From: Pezicula radicicola
Taxonomy: Eukaryota; Ascomycota; Leotiomycetes; Helotiales; Dermateaceae
Length of the DNA stretch: 64,000 bases
NCBI GenBank assembly: GCA_003008705.1
Contig: PDUO01000058.1
Span: 190,263-254,262 of the forward strand
Direction: 5' to 3'
In this document: in pieces, positions 1 to 12,452 of the stretch
Layout of the letters: each line of letters opens with the position of its first letter
Numbering within the stretch: position 1 is the first letter of the stretch
Translations under genes and position numbers: made by a program
Notes under the pieces: generated by a model
The model's database searches: none
Told to the model about the DNA's origin: nothing
Seen by the model: only the letters and a program-made list of their open reading frames with translations

Positions 1-206
1 ATCAGTATAGACTCCTTATACTAAATCCAGATAGGTACAACTTACATGCCGCTGTCATAGCCAAATAAAAACCCACCCAAACAAACTACGCAACCAAGCC
101 AATAAGCGCGAAGCTTCCCCAGAGAAATACCGCTCGTCGCCATGGTTTTAGCAGGAAGAAAAGGTTCTGTCTCCTCGGCGACTCCAGAATCCAGGTGGTT
201 GTCCAT
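1..206 (-). CDS. MFS sugar transporter, 5' end only (partial)
   Basis: This is the N-terminus of a major facilitator superfamily sugar/hexose permease. The first exon runs from the ATG at 206 down to 46 and ends in a GTAAGT donor, so positions 1-45 are the start of intron 1 and the rest lies outside the window. The N-terminal ~35 residues are polar and acidic (cytosolic tail). Then comes the first membrane helix, ending in GGFLFGYDSG, the hallmark of TM1 in fungal sugar porters. The frame is open upstream to 455, but that part has no transporter character, so the start MDNHLD is preferred. Substrate cannot be told from this fragment. Family assignment is firm; the start is probable. Confidence 0.75.
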
Positions 207-2952
<2,746 letters not shown>

Positions 2953-3750
2953 CGCGCAAGGTAGTCTATAAAATAGAAGATTGTGCCATGAGGCATCAAT
3001 TCTCAGTGGAAGCATTTATCGTGTGAAGGGTAACGGAACTTCTGTGGAAACTCATACCATGGGTATCTTTCAGTTAGTTGTAAGCATGATCTGATGTCAC
3101 TCCTTTTCCATGTAGTTCGTCGTTTGTTGTCGCGTCGTTTTCAACGCGAGAGCCAACTCATACCACATGATATTCTGATCACGTGATAATATTTAGATAT
3201 TCAACTCTTTGTTTATTATTTTCGTCTCGTGCCTTTTGTATGCTTCTAGCATGCTCTCACATAGTTATAAGATATTTAATCCCAGCTTGTATGACTCCGT
3301 ACTAGAAAGGAGGAGCAAAAGCCGACTCGGCTTACAATCCTACCGTCGGCGACAAGAACCCCCGGCTTAAGCCCGACCACTCTTCGACTACCAGTACCGA
3401 CAACTAAGCACTAGAGTCCCCCATCAAAGTGTAGGTTCCTAACTTCAATTCTGATAATGGAGTTAATCGCTGTTAAGATTCTTGCAAAGGCGAGAATTGC
3501 ACCGTGAATGTGTAAATGTGATGTAAGACTGTATCGATACCAGTCATCTGTCGCCATGACTGACGACTTGGATGTTGTAAGGTAGACATATAAAGTCTTC
3601 TCAAGTCTTGTTCTTGAGTTTTATCATCACTATCATCAATATTCTTTCTTTATAAATACCAAAAGAAGATAGCCTTCAAGGAACTACCAACCTAATCAAC
3701 AACCAAAACATTCAACATTAATCATCAGAGCATCTCAGCTCCAATTAACA
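2953..3750. other. Intergenic region upstream of the SDR gene
   Basis: No gene seen. A TATAAATA-like sequence at about 3650 followed by an A/C-rich leader up to the ATG at 3751 looks like the promoter and 5' UTR of the SDR gene. The middle (3290-3440) is mixed sequence without recognisable coding potential. Confidence 0.45.
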
Positions 3751-4749
3751 ATGCCGCCAATAACCTCCGTGTTATCCCTGCCCTTCAAATCCGTCTATCT
3801 ACCACCGGCAAACTCATTCGCAGGTCAGACGGTCCTCATAACAGGAGCTAATACTGGTCTCGGTCTCGAAACAGCTCGCCACATTGTAAATCTCGGCGCC
3901 TCCAAGGTAGTCCTGGGCGTTCGCACGCTCTCCAAAGGTCTCACTGCAGCAAAAGATATAGAAGCCACAACTGGCCGTTTGGGTATTGTGGAAGTATGGC
4001 AAGTCGATCTTGAGAGCTTTGCGAATGTTAAGGCCTTCGCTGCTCGTGCAAAGGGATTGGAGCGGCTGGATACAGCCATTATGAATGCAGGTCTAGCAAG
4101 TCAACAGTGGAACCTGACTGGTGATGGATGGGAGAGGCAGCTTCAAGTCAATGTGCTATCGACAACATTGCTCAGTTTACTACTTCTACCACTGCTCAAA
4201 CAAACAAAAGAAACATACCCCGAAACGACACCCCATCTCGTCCTTGTAGCGAGCGACATGCATCTCGATTCCACTTTCCCACAACGCCATGCACCCAACA
4301 TCCTCAATGCCCTAAATTCGCACGAAGATTGGACCATAACATCAGCTGCTTCGGGAGTTGAGCGGTATGCTGTTACCAAGCTGCTGCTTCTATTTGTGAT
4401 GGTCGAACTTGCACGAATGGCTTCTGTTCATGGGGAAAATCCAAAAGTAGTTGTGGATGCTGTGGCTCCCGGTTTTTGCAAATCTGAACTCTTATCGAGA
4501 GAGGAAGCACCTGTCGTATTGAAGATTGTACAATTTCTAACAGCCCGCACACTGCCTGTAGGAGCAAGAACTCTTGTAGATGCTGCGTGTAGGGACCTGG
4601 ATTCGAACGGCAAATATTTAGATCATCAAAAGGTTGCTAAGATGGCTCCTTTGGTAGTAAGCGAGGAAGACAGTGTGATAAGGGAACAAGTGTGGAAGGA
4701 GATTGCAAAATTGTTGAAGGGTGTTGCTCCTGAAATTGGGAACCTGTGA
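3751..4749 (+). CDS. Short-chain dehydrogenase/reductase
   Basis: A single-exon, 332-residue NAD(P)-dependent oxidoreductase of the classical SDR superfamily. The cofactor motif TGANTGLG lies at residues 31-38, NAG at 112-114, the catalytic Ser in LVLVASD at about 168, and the YxxxK pair as YAVTK at 206-210, so the tetrad is complete. It resembles the retinol-dehydrogenase/WW-oxidoreductase-like fungal SDRs common in accessory metabolism. There is no signal peptide or clear membrane helix. It is preceded by a good TATA region. The substrate cannot be deduced. There are no signs of decay. Confidence 0.9.
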   Translation: MPPITSVLSLPFKSVYLPPANSFAGQTVLITGANTGLGLETARHIVNLGASKVVLGVRTLSKGLTAAKDIEATTGRLGIVEVWQVDLESFANVKAFAARAKGLERLDTAIMNAGLASQQWNLTGDGWERQLQVNVLSTTLLSLLLLPLLKQTKETYPETTPHLVLVASDMHLDSTFPQRHAPNILNALNSHEDWTITSAASGVERYAVTKLLLLFVMVELARMASVHGENPKVVVDAVAPGFCKSELLSREEAPVVLKIVQFLTARTLPVGARTLVDAACRDLDSNGKYLDHQKVAKMAPLVVSEEDSVIREQVWKEIAKLLKGVAPEIGNL

Positions 4750-4819
4750 ACGGGAAAGGAGCTAGACAGATTCTGATAGATTTATAGAACAACTCTTCAG
4801 AGTAAGCCAATGCCTTAAT

Positions 4820-4881
4820 CTTCAAGACGTATTAACGCGTATTAACGCTTCAAGATGTATAACTTATCAAGATGATAAGTT
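4820..4881. repeat. Short direct repeats and a 9-bp-arm hairpin after the SDR gene
   Basis: GTATTAACGC occurs twice in tandem at 4829-4848. A perfect inverted repeat AACTTATCA / TGATAAGTT with a 3-nt loop follows at 4861-4881, 112 nt after the SDR stop. It could form an RNA hairpin in the 3' UTR; function unknown. Confidence 0.4.
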
Positions 4882-5146
4882 CATTGATTCGAGTGGTCAG
4901 CCTCGGTAATCAAATTGAACAACGTCGCTTATTTCGTCAATCACTTCTCACTCCGAAAATGGCTGAAAGGGCATGACCTATCTTAGGCCTATTTAGCAGT
5001 TTGAAATGTATATGAAGGAACGTATATCCCATATCTTTCGTTTTCGTGTTTCCGCGTTTTCTTTGACCAAGCCTGGAACTGTGTTTTTGATAATTGTGAC
5101 TTTCTCAAGAAGCGAAACATAACCTTCTTAAAGTTGCATTTACATC

Positions 5147-5780
5147 ATGTTTGGACAGTCAAGAGCTTCGCAGCCGGCCAGGAACACAAGGTCTGGTACT
5201 TGCCCGAAGGAGAAGATGACATGGGATGTACCGTAAGTCGTTGACAGCGTGTGTTAAAGTCATTGCGTCTCCTAATCGACTGTTAGTGTGTTCTTCGGTA
5301 TCATGTTTGCGCTCTCCATAGCTGAGCTAGTCCTCACGGTCGATTCCTTCCAATACCTCCAAACGACGCATACTTGGGCCTCGAAGACCGAAAGATACAG
5401 AGTTGGCTTTTTGATTTTCTCTACAGCGCGGACAATTGCACTCTCTGCTGTGTACTGTGGATTCCACTGTGCGCAGAAAATCTTCCACTCAATCCTCCAC
5501 ACAGTGCGCGACCCCACTGCCTCTACCATCGAAAATGCGCTAAATTTATGGCTAGTTTTTTCTCGTAATGTCAACAATTCTCTGGATAATATCTGGTATT
5601 TTAATTCGTTAAATATGGGGTGTTATAATCTGCAATCAGGGCGTTGGTGGTATCAAAGGTGGATTGACGGAGTGCCATGAACTCAAGATCATTGAAATCA
5701 TTGCCTGGCTTGTCGCCGGCGTCAGTATCATTGCAACCGTACCGGTGGTCAAGAATGCGATGAAGAGGCGGAAGAGATAA
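5147..5780 (+). CDS. Small predicted four-helix membrane protein
   Basis: A short gene of about 150 residues, unnamed. Exon 1 is 5147-5232 and exon 2 begins at 5287 (GTAAGT donor, TTAG acceptor, phase 2). Hydrophobic segments start at VFFGIMFALSIAELVLTV, continue through FLIFSTARTIALSAVY, and end with IIEIIAWLVAGVSIIATVPVV before a basic tail KRRKR. The last exon reads GGLTECHELK and ends at the TAA of 5778-5780. The second intron is ambiguous: a donor at 5575 with acceptor 5639, or a donor at 5566 with acceptor 5658, both restore the same frame. The layout resembles fungal MARVEL-like membrane proteins, but this is a topology guess, not a domain match. Confidence 0.6.
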
Positions 5781-6305
5781 GCTGAGATGAAGACGCAGAC
5801 ATCTGGATGAAGGAAACGCTAAAGGATATGACGATGGGTGTGACGATTGTGGGAGAATTGCGGGGATATAAAATGACGGTATCGGGTTTAACGATGCAGT
5901 TGGATATATCCTAGTTATTAAGTAATCAGTTCTCCATGATCACTCACATTTGGTCACAGACTGTTTGCATAATAGCTACAACTTGTGTGCGTATATGTGC
6001 TCTCATTTAGTAGCGGGTATTGGCTCTCCCTCACCAGATCTCCTTCTATGTCTCCGATATGCCCGTGAGACACAGTCTTCCAGAAGCTCGTTTGAGATCG
6101 CTGGGTATTTCCATTCATTTGATGGATGCCACTTCCTTTGTGACTTCGGTCTTTGGTCAAAGAGCCCACCAGAGAAACGCCTGTAGTGCAACCGAACTCC
6201 AGCGTGCAAGTAAAAGATAATGAATATCTCAAGGTATAGTCAAGGATTCCACAGTATGTTTAACATCTGGAAGTAGGTGGGCAATCTGGTTGGGATCTCG
6301 CATAG
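5781..6305. other. Intergenic, convergent 3' ends
   Basis: Between the 3' ends of the small membrane protein gene and TIP41. Open frames on both strands are short and overlap each other, and none has a recognisable domain. I see nothing else. Confidence 0.45.
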
Positions 6306-7162
6306 CTACTGTAAGATCATTTGGGAGCTTTCCAGAAAAGATAAGACTCTGGCAAAACTGTCAGCAAAAGCAATAAGGCAAACTTCGGGCTGTGAACTCC
6401 CCACCTTCTTGACCTTATCAAACGCATCTTCCTTTTCACTGTAGTCTCTGATGACCTTCCCAGTATTGAAGTCCACGTATATACGAGTGTCTCGCACTCG
6501 AATGAGCACATCATCAAGCCTCATGAAGTTCCGTGACAATAAGAGCATGCGATCAGGCATCACTCTTAGTTTGCATGAGTAGATGGAGATTCCGTTGTCA
6601 TCAAGTTCGCTTTCGTAAAGGACTACTTCTTCAAAAAAAAGGATTGGATCGGGGCGCTTGAGTAAAGCAATTGGAATTTGTTCGCTCTCGTCCTCAGTGA
6701 AGTCTTTGCCCTTCGTGATGGTGCCCTTGTAGTCCGTAGAATATGACCAATCGAATGGCTTAACCACTTCTTTGATGCCCTTGGAAGCCTCCTCTCTGCT
6801 AGTTGTTAGTAGCATGACAAGATTCATGAAGGGACTTCCTACCTGGTAGCCGCCCACTCCGAAGAATACGCAACCTTGAGGACTTTCTTGTCGGTCTTGT
6901 CTACGCGGTCCAGAGCATCAAACGCATTGAATTCTAGGCGCCAACCACTTTGTAAATGTTCGATAGAGACCATGTTGTCCCCAAATATCATCTCTGGAAC
7001 CGGAATGCCAAGCTTCTTCGTCATATCATCTATGGGGCCTGATTTGGAAATTGGGAGCTTGCGCGCGCTGATCTTGAAGCCTTTCTGCGTATGCGATACA
7101 GTAGACTGATCTGCTGCTTCTGGCGTAGGATAAGATTCGTTGATGGGTCCATTGAAAGACAT
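6306..7162 (-). CDS. TIP41: TIP41-like regulator of PP2A/TOR signalling
   Basis: TIP41/TIPRL proteins bind the catalytic subunits of PP2A-type phosphatases and Tap42, tuning TORC1 output. There are two exons, 6843-7162 and 6306-6798, joined in phase 2 across a 44-nt intron whose branch region contains CTAAC; the product is 270 aa. Diagnostic stretches are TKKLGIPVPEMIFGDN, SGWRLEFNAFDALDRVD, the exon-2 core RPDPILFFEEVVLYESELDD, and RVMPDRMLLLSRNFMRLDDV with the following VRDTRIYVDF. Length matches the family. It is divergent from the Aurora kinase gene, sharing about 570 nt of upstream DNA. Family assignment is very secure. Confidence 0.93.
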
Positions 7163-7736
7163 GATGCCTTGTTTCCGAGCCCTTTATGCTTTATGTGAGG
7201 GTTTATGTGAGCTTCTCAATTTTGTTGGAGTGATGTTGATAGAGAGAGGAGTTTCGCGACGAGACAAGTTCAATGGCGGGGCTGAAGCGGACGATAAGCG
7301 GAGGATACGGCCGCGTATCAAGAGCACCACAGCACCAAGCAAGCTCTGAGGGAAGTCCAACTAGCTAGTCAACTTCAACAACTGGATATGGTACTACTCC
7401 AGAAGATTTAGGGTAGTGTAAAATTATCGGTATTATATGCTCAATACTAGATACTCAGAAATACCATCAGCTTATCTATTGCGACTTTCCTCAGCTAGCT
7501 GACTAGGTACACAATGAGAAAAGTGCGCTCTGTTCTTCAGTCGCCAATTGCCGTTGCCCCAGAAACCAGCACGTCCAAATTCAAGCAATCGTCCAAACAT
7601 CAAACCAAGGTCGAGACCTTGAACTGCCAGCTCCTTTCTTCAACCAAATCCTACTAACAAACAGCAAAAACACCTGTAAACCCGACTCGAGCCAAACTGA
7701 ACAAAAGTATTCATTACCTCTTTTTGATTGATCGGT
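7163..7736. promoter_or_regulatory. Bidirectional upstream region of TIP41 and Aurora kinase
   Basis: 574 nt between two divergent start codons. It contains no convincing gene, although a 69-codon frame crosses it. It should hold both promoters and 5' UTRs. No specific factor site can be named with confidence. Confidence 0.5.
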
Positions 7737-9073
7737 ATGGCAACGAGAACCCTCGAATCGCGATTTGAGCGCATGTCGGTGAACGACGAGAATGACCCAG
7801 GCGATGGAAAGACCTATGGGCTGAAGTCTAAGGTTTGTATTCTATGCTAGTCTTGATCAATCTGCTAACAGCCAAGAAGCAAATTTCCTCCACTACGTCT
7901 GCACAGTTATCACAGAATGCAAGTAGAGCCAATCTCCTAAAGATCGCCCTCCAGAATCAAAACACAACAACAACGAGTACTGTCACAACTGTCACAGTCC
8001 CATCACAAGCCGCGAAATGGCGAGGGTCAGAAATGCCCAACGGCTCTGGCTCTCCGCCTCGGAAGACGAACTCTGGCTCGTCTCGTGGATCGGGGGAACT
8101 CGTGAAGGCTGAGCGCACATCGAATCCAATGTACGAACAGCCTGTCGCACCAAAACAATTTCATCTTGGCATGTTCGAAATTGGGCGGCCACTAGGAAAG
8201 GGAAAATTCGGTCGTGTTTATCTGGCAAGAGACCGAAGCAGCGGGTTCGTCTGCGCGTTGAAAGTCCTACACAAAAATGAGATACAGCAGGGTAAGGTGG
8301 AGAAGCAAGTACGAAGAGAAATTGAGATCCAAAGTAATTTGCGCCATCCAAACGTCCTTCAACTGTATGGCCACTTCCACGATAGCAAACGAATCTTTCT
8401 GATTCTCGAGTTCGCTGGCAAGGGAGAATTATACAAACACCTTCGCCGAGAAAATCGGTTTCCAGAGTGGAAGGCAGCTCAGTACATCGCACAAATGGCA
8501 GCGGCCTTGAAATACCTCCATAAGAAACATGTCATGCATCGAGATATCAAGCCAGAGAACATTCTTGTAGGAATACACGGAGAACTCAAAATCTCCGATT
8601 TCGGTTGGAGTGTCCATGCGCCAAATAACAGGAGAAACACAATGTGTGGAACACTAGACTACCTCCCTCCGGAGATGATCAAGCCTGGTAGCCAAGATAA
8701 TTACTATAATGAGAAGGTCGATCTTTGGAGTCTGGGAGTTTTGACCTACGAGTTCTTGGTTGGAGAAGCACCTTTCGAGGATACTCCAGTCATGACACAG
8801 AGAAGGATAGCAAGGGCCGAGATGACTGTGCCACCTTTCGTGAGCCCTGAAGGAAGAGACCTTATCAAACGAGTAAGTGATTTAGAAAACACACAGAAAT
8901 TTCACTCTAACGCCTTGTAGCTACTAGTCCTTGATCCGGAGAAGAGAATACCTCTCGAGCAGGTCCAAAAGCACCCTTGGATCATCAAGCACTGTGTTAA
9001 GGGTGAACGAGCTAGTATGAGGGACTCGAAATCGATAGGAAGCAAATCTTCGAGTGATCCTCGCGATGAATGA
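7737..9073 (+). CDS. Aurora-family serine/threonine kinase
   Basis: The mitotic kinase (Ipl1/Ark1 type) that corrects kinetochore-microtubule attachments in the chromosomal passenger complex. Exon 1 is 7737-7832; exon 2 runs to 8872; exon 3 is 8921-9073; total about 414 aa. The N-terminal ~110 residues are Ser/Thr-rich and disordered. The kinase domain shows the glycine loop [17 protein letters not shown], the lysine in ALKVLHK, the catalytic HRDIKPENI, and the Aurora-specific DFGWSVHAP with the activation loop [16 protein letters not shown]. The acceptor of intron 1 is unusual: the best-looking ACAG (7871) breaks the frame, so a downstream AAG at 7876 or 7879 must be used if exon 1 is real. 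Expected to be essential and cell-cycle regulated. Confidence 0.92.
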
Positions 9074-9256
9074 TTAATGACCATTTTTTAAAGGCGTTTG
9101 GTGGCCGGTGCAGGTATTGGGCAAGATGGAAGGGCATTTGTTGGAGTCGGAGGTCATCATATTCTTTCCTGTACGCCTACGCTGACCCATATAATGACAA
9201 GAAGCGTATCCTCCTGGTAATACAGAGGTGTTTATACATGAAGCCATTCTGGCCTA

Positions 9257-10048
9257 TTACTTATATATTTCGTCAAATGGTCGGGTATCCGCAAAACATG
9301 AGTCCCAAACCTCGTTCACAACCTTCGTTGCGTGCACATCATCCTTGCAAGACGGTCTCATCATCACAGAACGTATCGCACGGTTCCTTACGCAAGCTTG
9401 ATGTTGCTGCGTGACTGTCCAGTTGTTCCTTGTAAAGAACTCCCTCGTCCACCTACACTCACCACTTAAACTCGATGCGCGAATCTAGTTCCGTTAGCAA
9501 TAAATCCCTCTCAACGGTAGCCAAAAACATACCTCAGTACAAGCGGCATGTCTCAAGTCAGCCCAATCCACCTTAAACCTCAAATGATCCCAAGCATGCA
9601 CCATCTCATGCGCCAAAGTATCCTCCATATGACCCTGACTTCTCATCTCATTGGCACAAATCTGAATTCCATGATCCGGACTAAATCCACCACCCTGTCT
9701 AACCCTTCTCCCATTCTCATCAATCCTCGTCGGACATCGTCTGCACATAACATTCTTCTCATTCAAATCCCCATTCAAATCACTGATATTCTGATTCAAA
9801 AACCGAATGATGGGCGAGTATTGAAATAGGTAATCTCGCCATTCGTCGCATCTTTTACAGTCTGCTGCTTCGTTGCGGATGTAGGCGTCTTCTCTGAAAT
9901 TGTCTTTTCCTGCGTCTGACATTCGTCCTGTTAGGATGTTGAAGTAGTTCGTCCATTTTGCGTTGGGATCGTAGCCGGTTTTTGAGGGATCGTTTGAGGG
10001 GACGACGGGTTGGGGAGTGGTTTTTGAGGGGGTTTCTGAATCGGCCAT
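9257..10048 (-). CDS. ATP23: Mitochondrial inner membrane metalloprotease and assembly factor ATP23
   Basis: Atp23 processes Atp6 and helps assemble the F1Fo ATP synthase in the intermembrane space. There are two exons, 9533-10048 and 9257-9484 (GTATGT donor, AACTAG acceptor, phase 0), giving 247 aa. The zinc-protease motif HEMVH is at residues 147-151, followed by AWDHLRF. Conserved cysteines ([19 protein letters not shown]) and the family tail [14 protein letters not shown] are present. The frame continues upstream to 10216, but the start MADSETPS at 10048 is chosen because homologues begin near here. It is divergent from PRO1. Secure assignment. Confidence 0.93.
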
Positions 10049-10345
10049 GGTGGAAGTATAGGGTTTTCGTGGGGAAGAGGAGGGAACAAGGGCGCAATTG
10101 ATGTTGTGGATGTTGTTGACAGGGCGCGCGAGTATGGATTTCTGGATGTAAGTTCGGGCGGTGAGGTGTTTTGAGCGAAAGCTTCGTGTTCTGCCCCGCG
10201 ATTTCGGTGGAGCCAACCCAAATATTTTGGAACACAGTCATACCATGTCTTCGTAAAACTAACAATCTAATAATCTGCAAAGAATTCAAGAATTGAATGG
10301 ATTTTGAGGACTCAAATACATGTCTGAGGTCTGCAGTATTTCAAA
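10049..10345. promoter_or_regulatory. Bidirectional promoter, ATP23/PRO1
   Basis: Only 297 nt separate the two divergent start codons, so the promoters must overlap or share elements. It also contains the PRO1 uORF start at 10320. No TATA box stands out. Confidence 0.55.
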
Positions 10346-10349
10346 ATGA
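10320..10349 (+). promoter_or_regulatory. uORF overlapping the PRO1 start codon
   Basis: A 9-codon frame ATG TCT GAG ... AAA TGA starts 26 nt before the PRO1 ATG. Its TGA stop overlaps that ATG as ATGA (10346-10349). Ribosomes finishing the uORF would terminate exactly at the main start, an arrangement that permits termination-reinitiation control. Seen directly; function inferred, and it depends on the transcript starting upstream of 10320. Confidence 0.5.
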
Positions 10350-11899
10350 AGGGTCCGAAGCCATTGACGATTGTAATTAAGCTTGGTGAGTCCCACTTCA
10401 TCACCGCTGCGCTGTTCGAGTGCTGGTGTGGTAATGGCAAGAAGATTGGTTCTAACAAAGGAAACCAGGAACAAGCTCAATTGTTGATGAGAAGACTCAT
10501 GAGCCTCTCTTGAGTATCTTGACTCTCATAGTTGAGACTGCAGTTAAACTTCATAAAGATGGCCACAAGGTAATCATCGTCTCTTCTGGAGCTGTCGGTG
10601 TTGGCTTGCAGAGAATGGATATTGAGAAGAGACCAAAACATCTTCCACGAGTTCAGGTATGCAGACACCAGCATGAAAATCTAGGACCATTTGCTAATTT
10701 CTTTCTAGGCTTTGGCAGCAATTGGACAATGTAGACTCATAAGTCTGTGGGATAGTTTATTTGCACATCTACGGCAACCAGTCGCCCAGATATTGCTTAC
10801 TAGGAACGACATTGCGGACGTAAGTTGTCTTTTTTGCATCTTATTTAGAAGCGTCTAACACCTTATAGCGTACCCAATACACCAATGCCCAAAATACCTT
10901 CAAAGAACTTCTTGAGATGGGAGTCATTCCAATAGTCAATGAGAACGACACCATCGCCGTCACTGAAATCAAGTTCGGAGACAATGACACACTCTCAGCT
11001 ATTACGGCCGCTATGGTGCATGCAGACTATCTATTTCTCATGACAGATGTTGATTGCTTGTATGACAAGAATCCAAGAACCAATCCAGATGCTCAAGCAA
11101 TCGAAGTAGTAGAAGACATCACAGCCTTGACAGCAGATGGTAGATATATCTTCCCTACATCTGACTACTCTACTAAACAATCTTCACAGTATCAAGCGCA
11201 GGCTCAAGTCTCGGAACAGGCGGAATGTCAACCAAAATCGTCGCCGCCCGCCTCGCAACCTCCGCCGGCGTAACAACAGTCATAACCCGCTCCTCAAACC
11301 CAGGCAATATAGTAAACATAGTCCGCTACCTCCAAACCACCAAGACAATCTCCAGTCCCACCACACCACCATCAGGGAAGATACTCACCCCGCCAAGTAT
11401 TACAACAACGACATCCATCATCGATCCACTAGCAGCACTCAAACTCAACTCAATCAAAAAAGCACCACTACACACCCGCTTCATTCCCTCCCCACAACCA
11501 ATCCGCGACCGTTATTTCTGGCTGCTTCACGGCCTTGCACCCCATGGCTCAATCTACATCGACACAGGCGCCCACAAAGCCCTAGCAGCAAAAGCAGGTC
11601 TCCTCCCCGTCGGAGTCGTAGATGTAGAAGGTAGTTTCGCCCAACAAGAAGCAGTCCGTTTAATCGTCGTAGATAGAGCGCACCCTCCTGCAGCCGGTAA
11701 ACACTGGGAAGGAACAGAAGTCGGTAGAGCGTTAGTTAATTACAGTGCAGCAGAGATAGCACGGATTAAGGGTGTGAGAAGTACTGAGATTCATGGATTG
11801 TTAGGATATGCTGAGAGTGAATATGTTGCATTAAGGGAGAATATCAGTTTTCTTAATTCTGAGATGAGTAGACCTGTTACTCCTAGTCTTGATGCTTAG
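10346..11899 (+). CDS. PRO1: Glutamate 5-kinase (gamma-glutamyl kinase) with PUA domain
   Basis: First and normally feedback-inhibited step of proline synthesis: glutamate plus ATP to gamma-glutamyl phosphate. Five exons (10346-10385, 10469-10656, 10709-10819, 10869-11139, 11190-11899) splice cleanly to 439 aa. The amino-acid kinase domain has [24 protein letters not shown] at about 50-59, [27 protein letters not shown] and the KNPRTNP loop, then LGTGGMSTK. The C-terminal ~110 residues ([24 protein letters not shown] onward) form the PUA domain typical of bacterial and fungal ProB/Pro1. Every intron has canonical ends. A short uORF precedes it. Secure. Confidence 0.95.
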
Positions 11900-12452
11900 A
11901 AATTTGGCGGGTTATGGATGGGAAACGGCTATGCGAGATGAGATGAGATGATGATGATGCCGGCGTTTTGGGGAGATGGGAAGAGAAAAGAATAGTGATG
12001 GTCGACATTTGAGGAAGTATGGCGTTTGTTTACGGGCGAATGCTCCTCATTCATAGTAAGACTAGATGAATAGACTAGCTTTTGATGAGATTGACCGTGA
12101 CCCCTTGATTCTGATTAATGCCCAAGAACTCAGGAGAAAATCCATCCACAGACTGATAAAAAAAACACTTAACAATTCAGGAACGAAATACGAAGAGCAT
12201 TAACAGAAAAGAGTCCATTGCTTCACTAAGATTAATCCCTTCTCCTCTTGAACCCCAAAGGCTTAAAAATCCTCATAAACTCGTCAAAACCAATATCCAT
12301 AGTTAGCGATCAGTAACCCGCCTTACACCAAAAGACATAGCCATCCCCAAAGAAAAGCAAAAGCGGGTATATACTTCAAACCTTAACCCCCATTTCCAAA
12401 ACCAAACTCCTCTTACATTCCCTAGAAATTCTCATGACTCAACCAAAACACT
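11900..12452. other. Intergenic, convergent 3' ends
   Basis: Downstream of PRO1 and of the minus-strand lipase. There is GATGA-rich sequence near 11937-11957 and no recognisable gene; it should hold the two 3' UTRs. Confidence 0.45.

Noticed and set aside
9070..9414. 114-codon plus-strand frame after the Aurora kinase
   Set aside because: It lies largely antisense to exon 2 of ATP23, whose splice sites and conserved tail are clear; it is a shadow frame.
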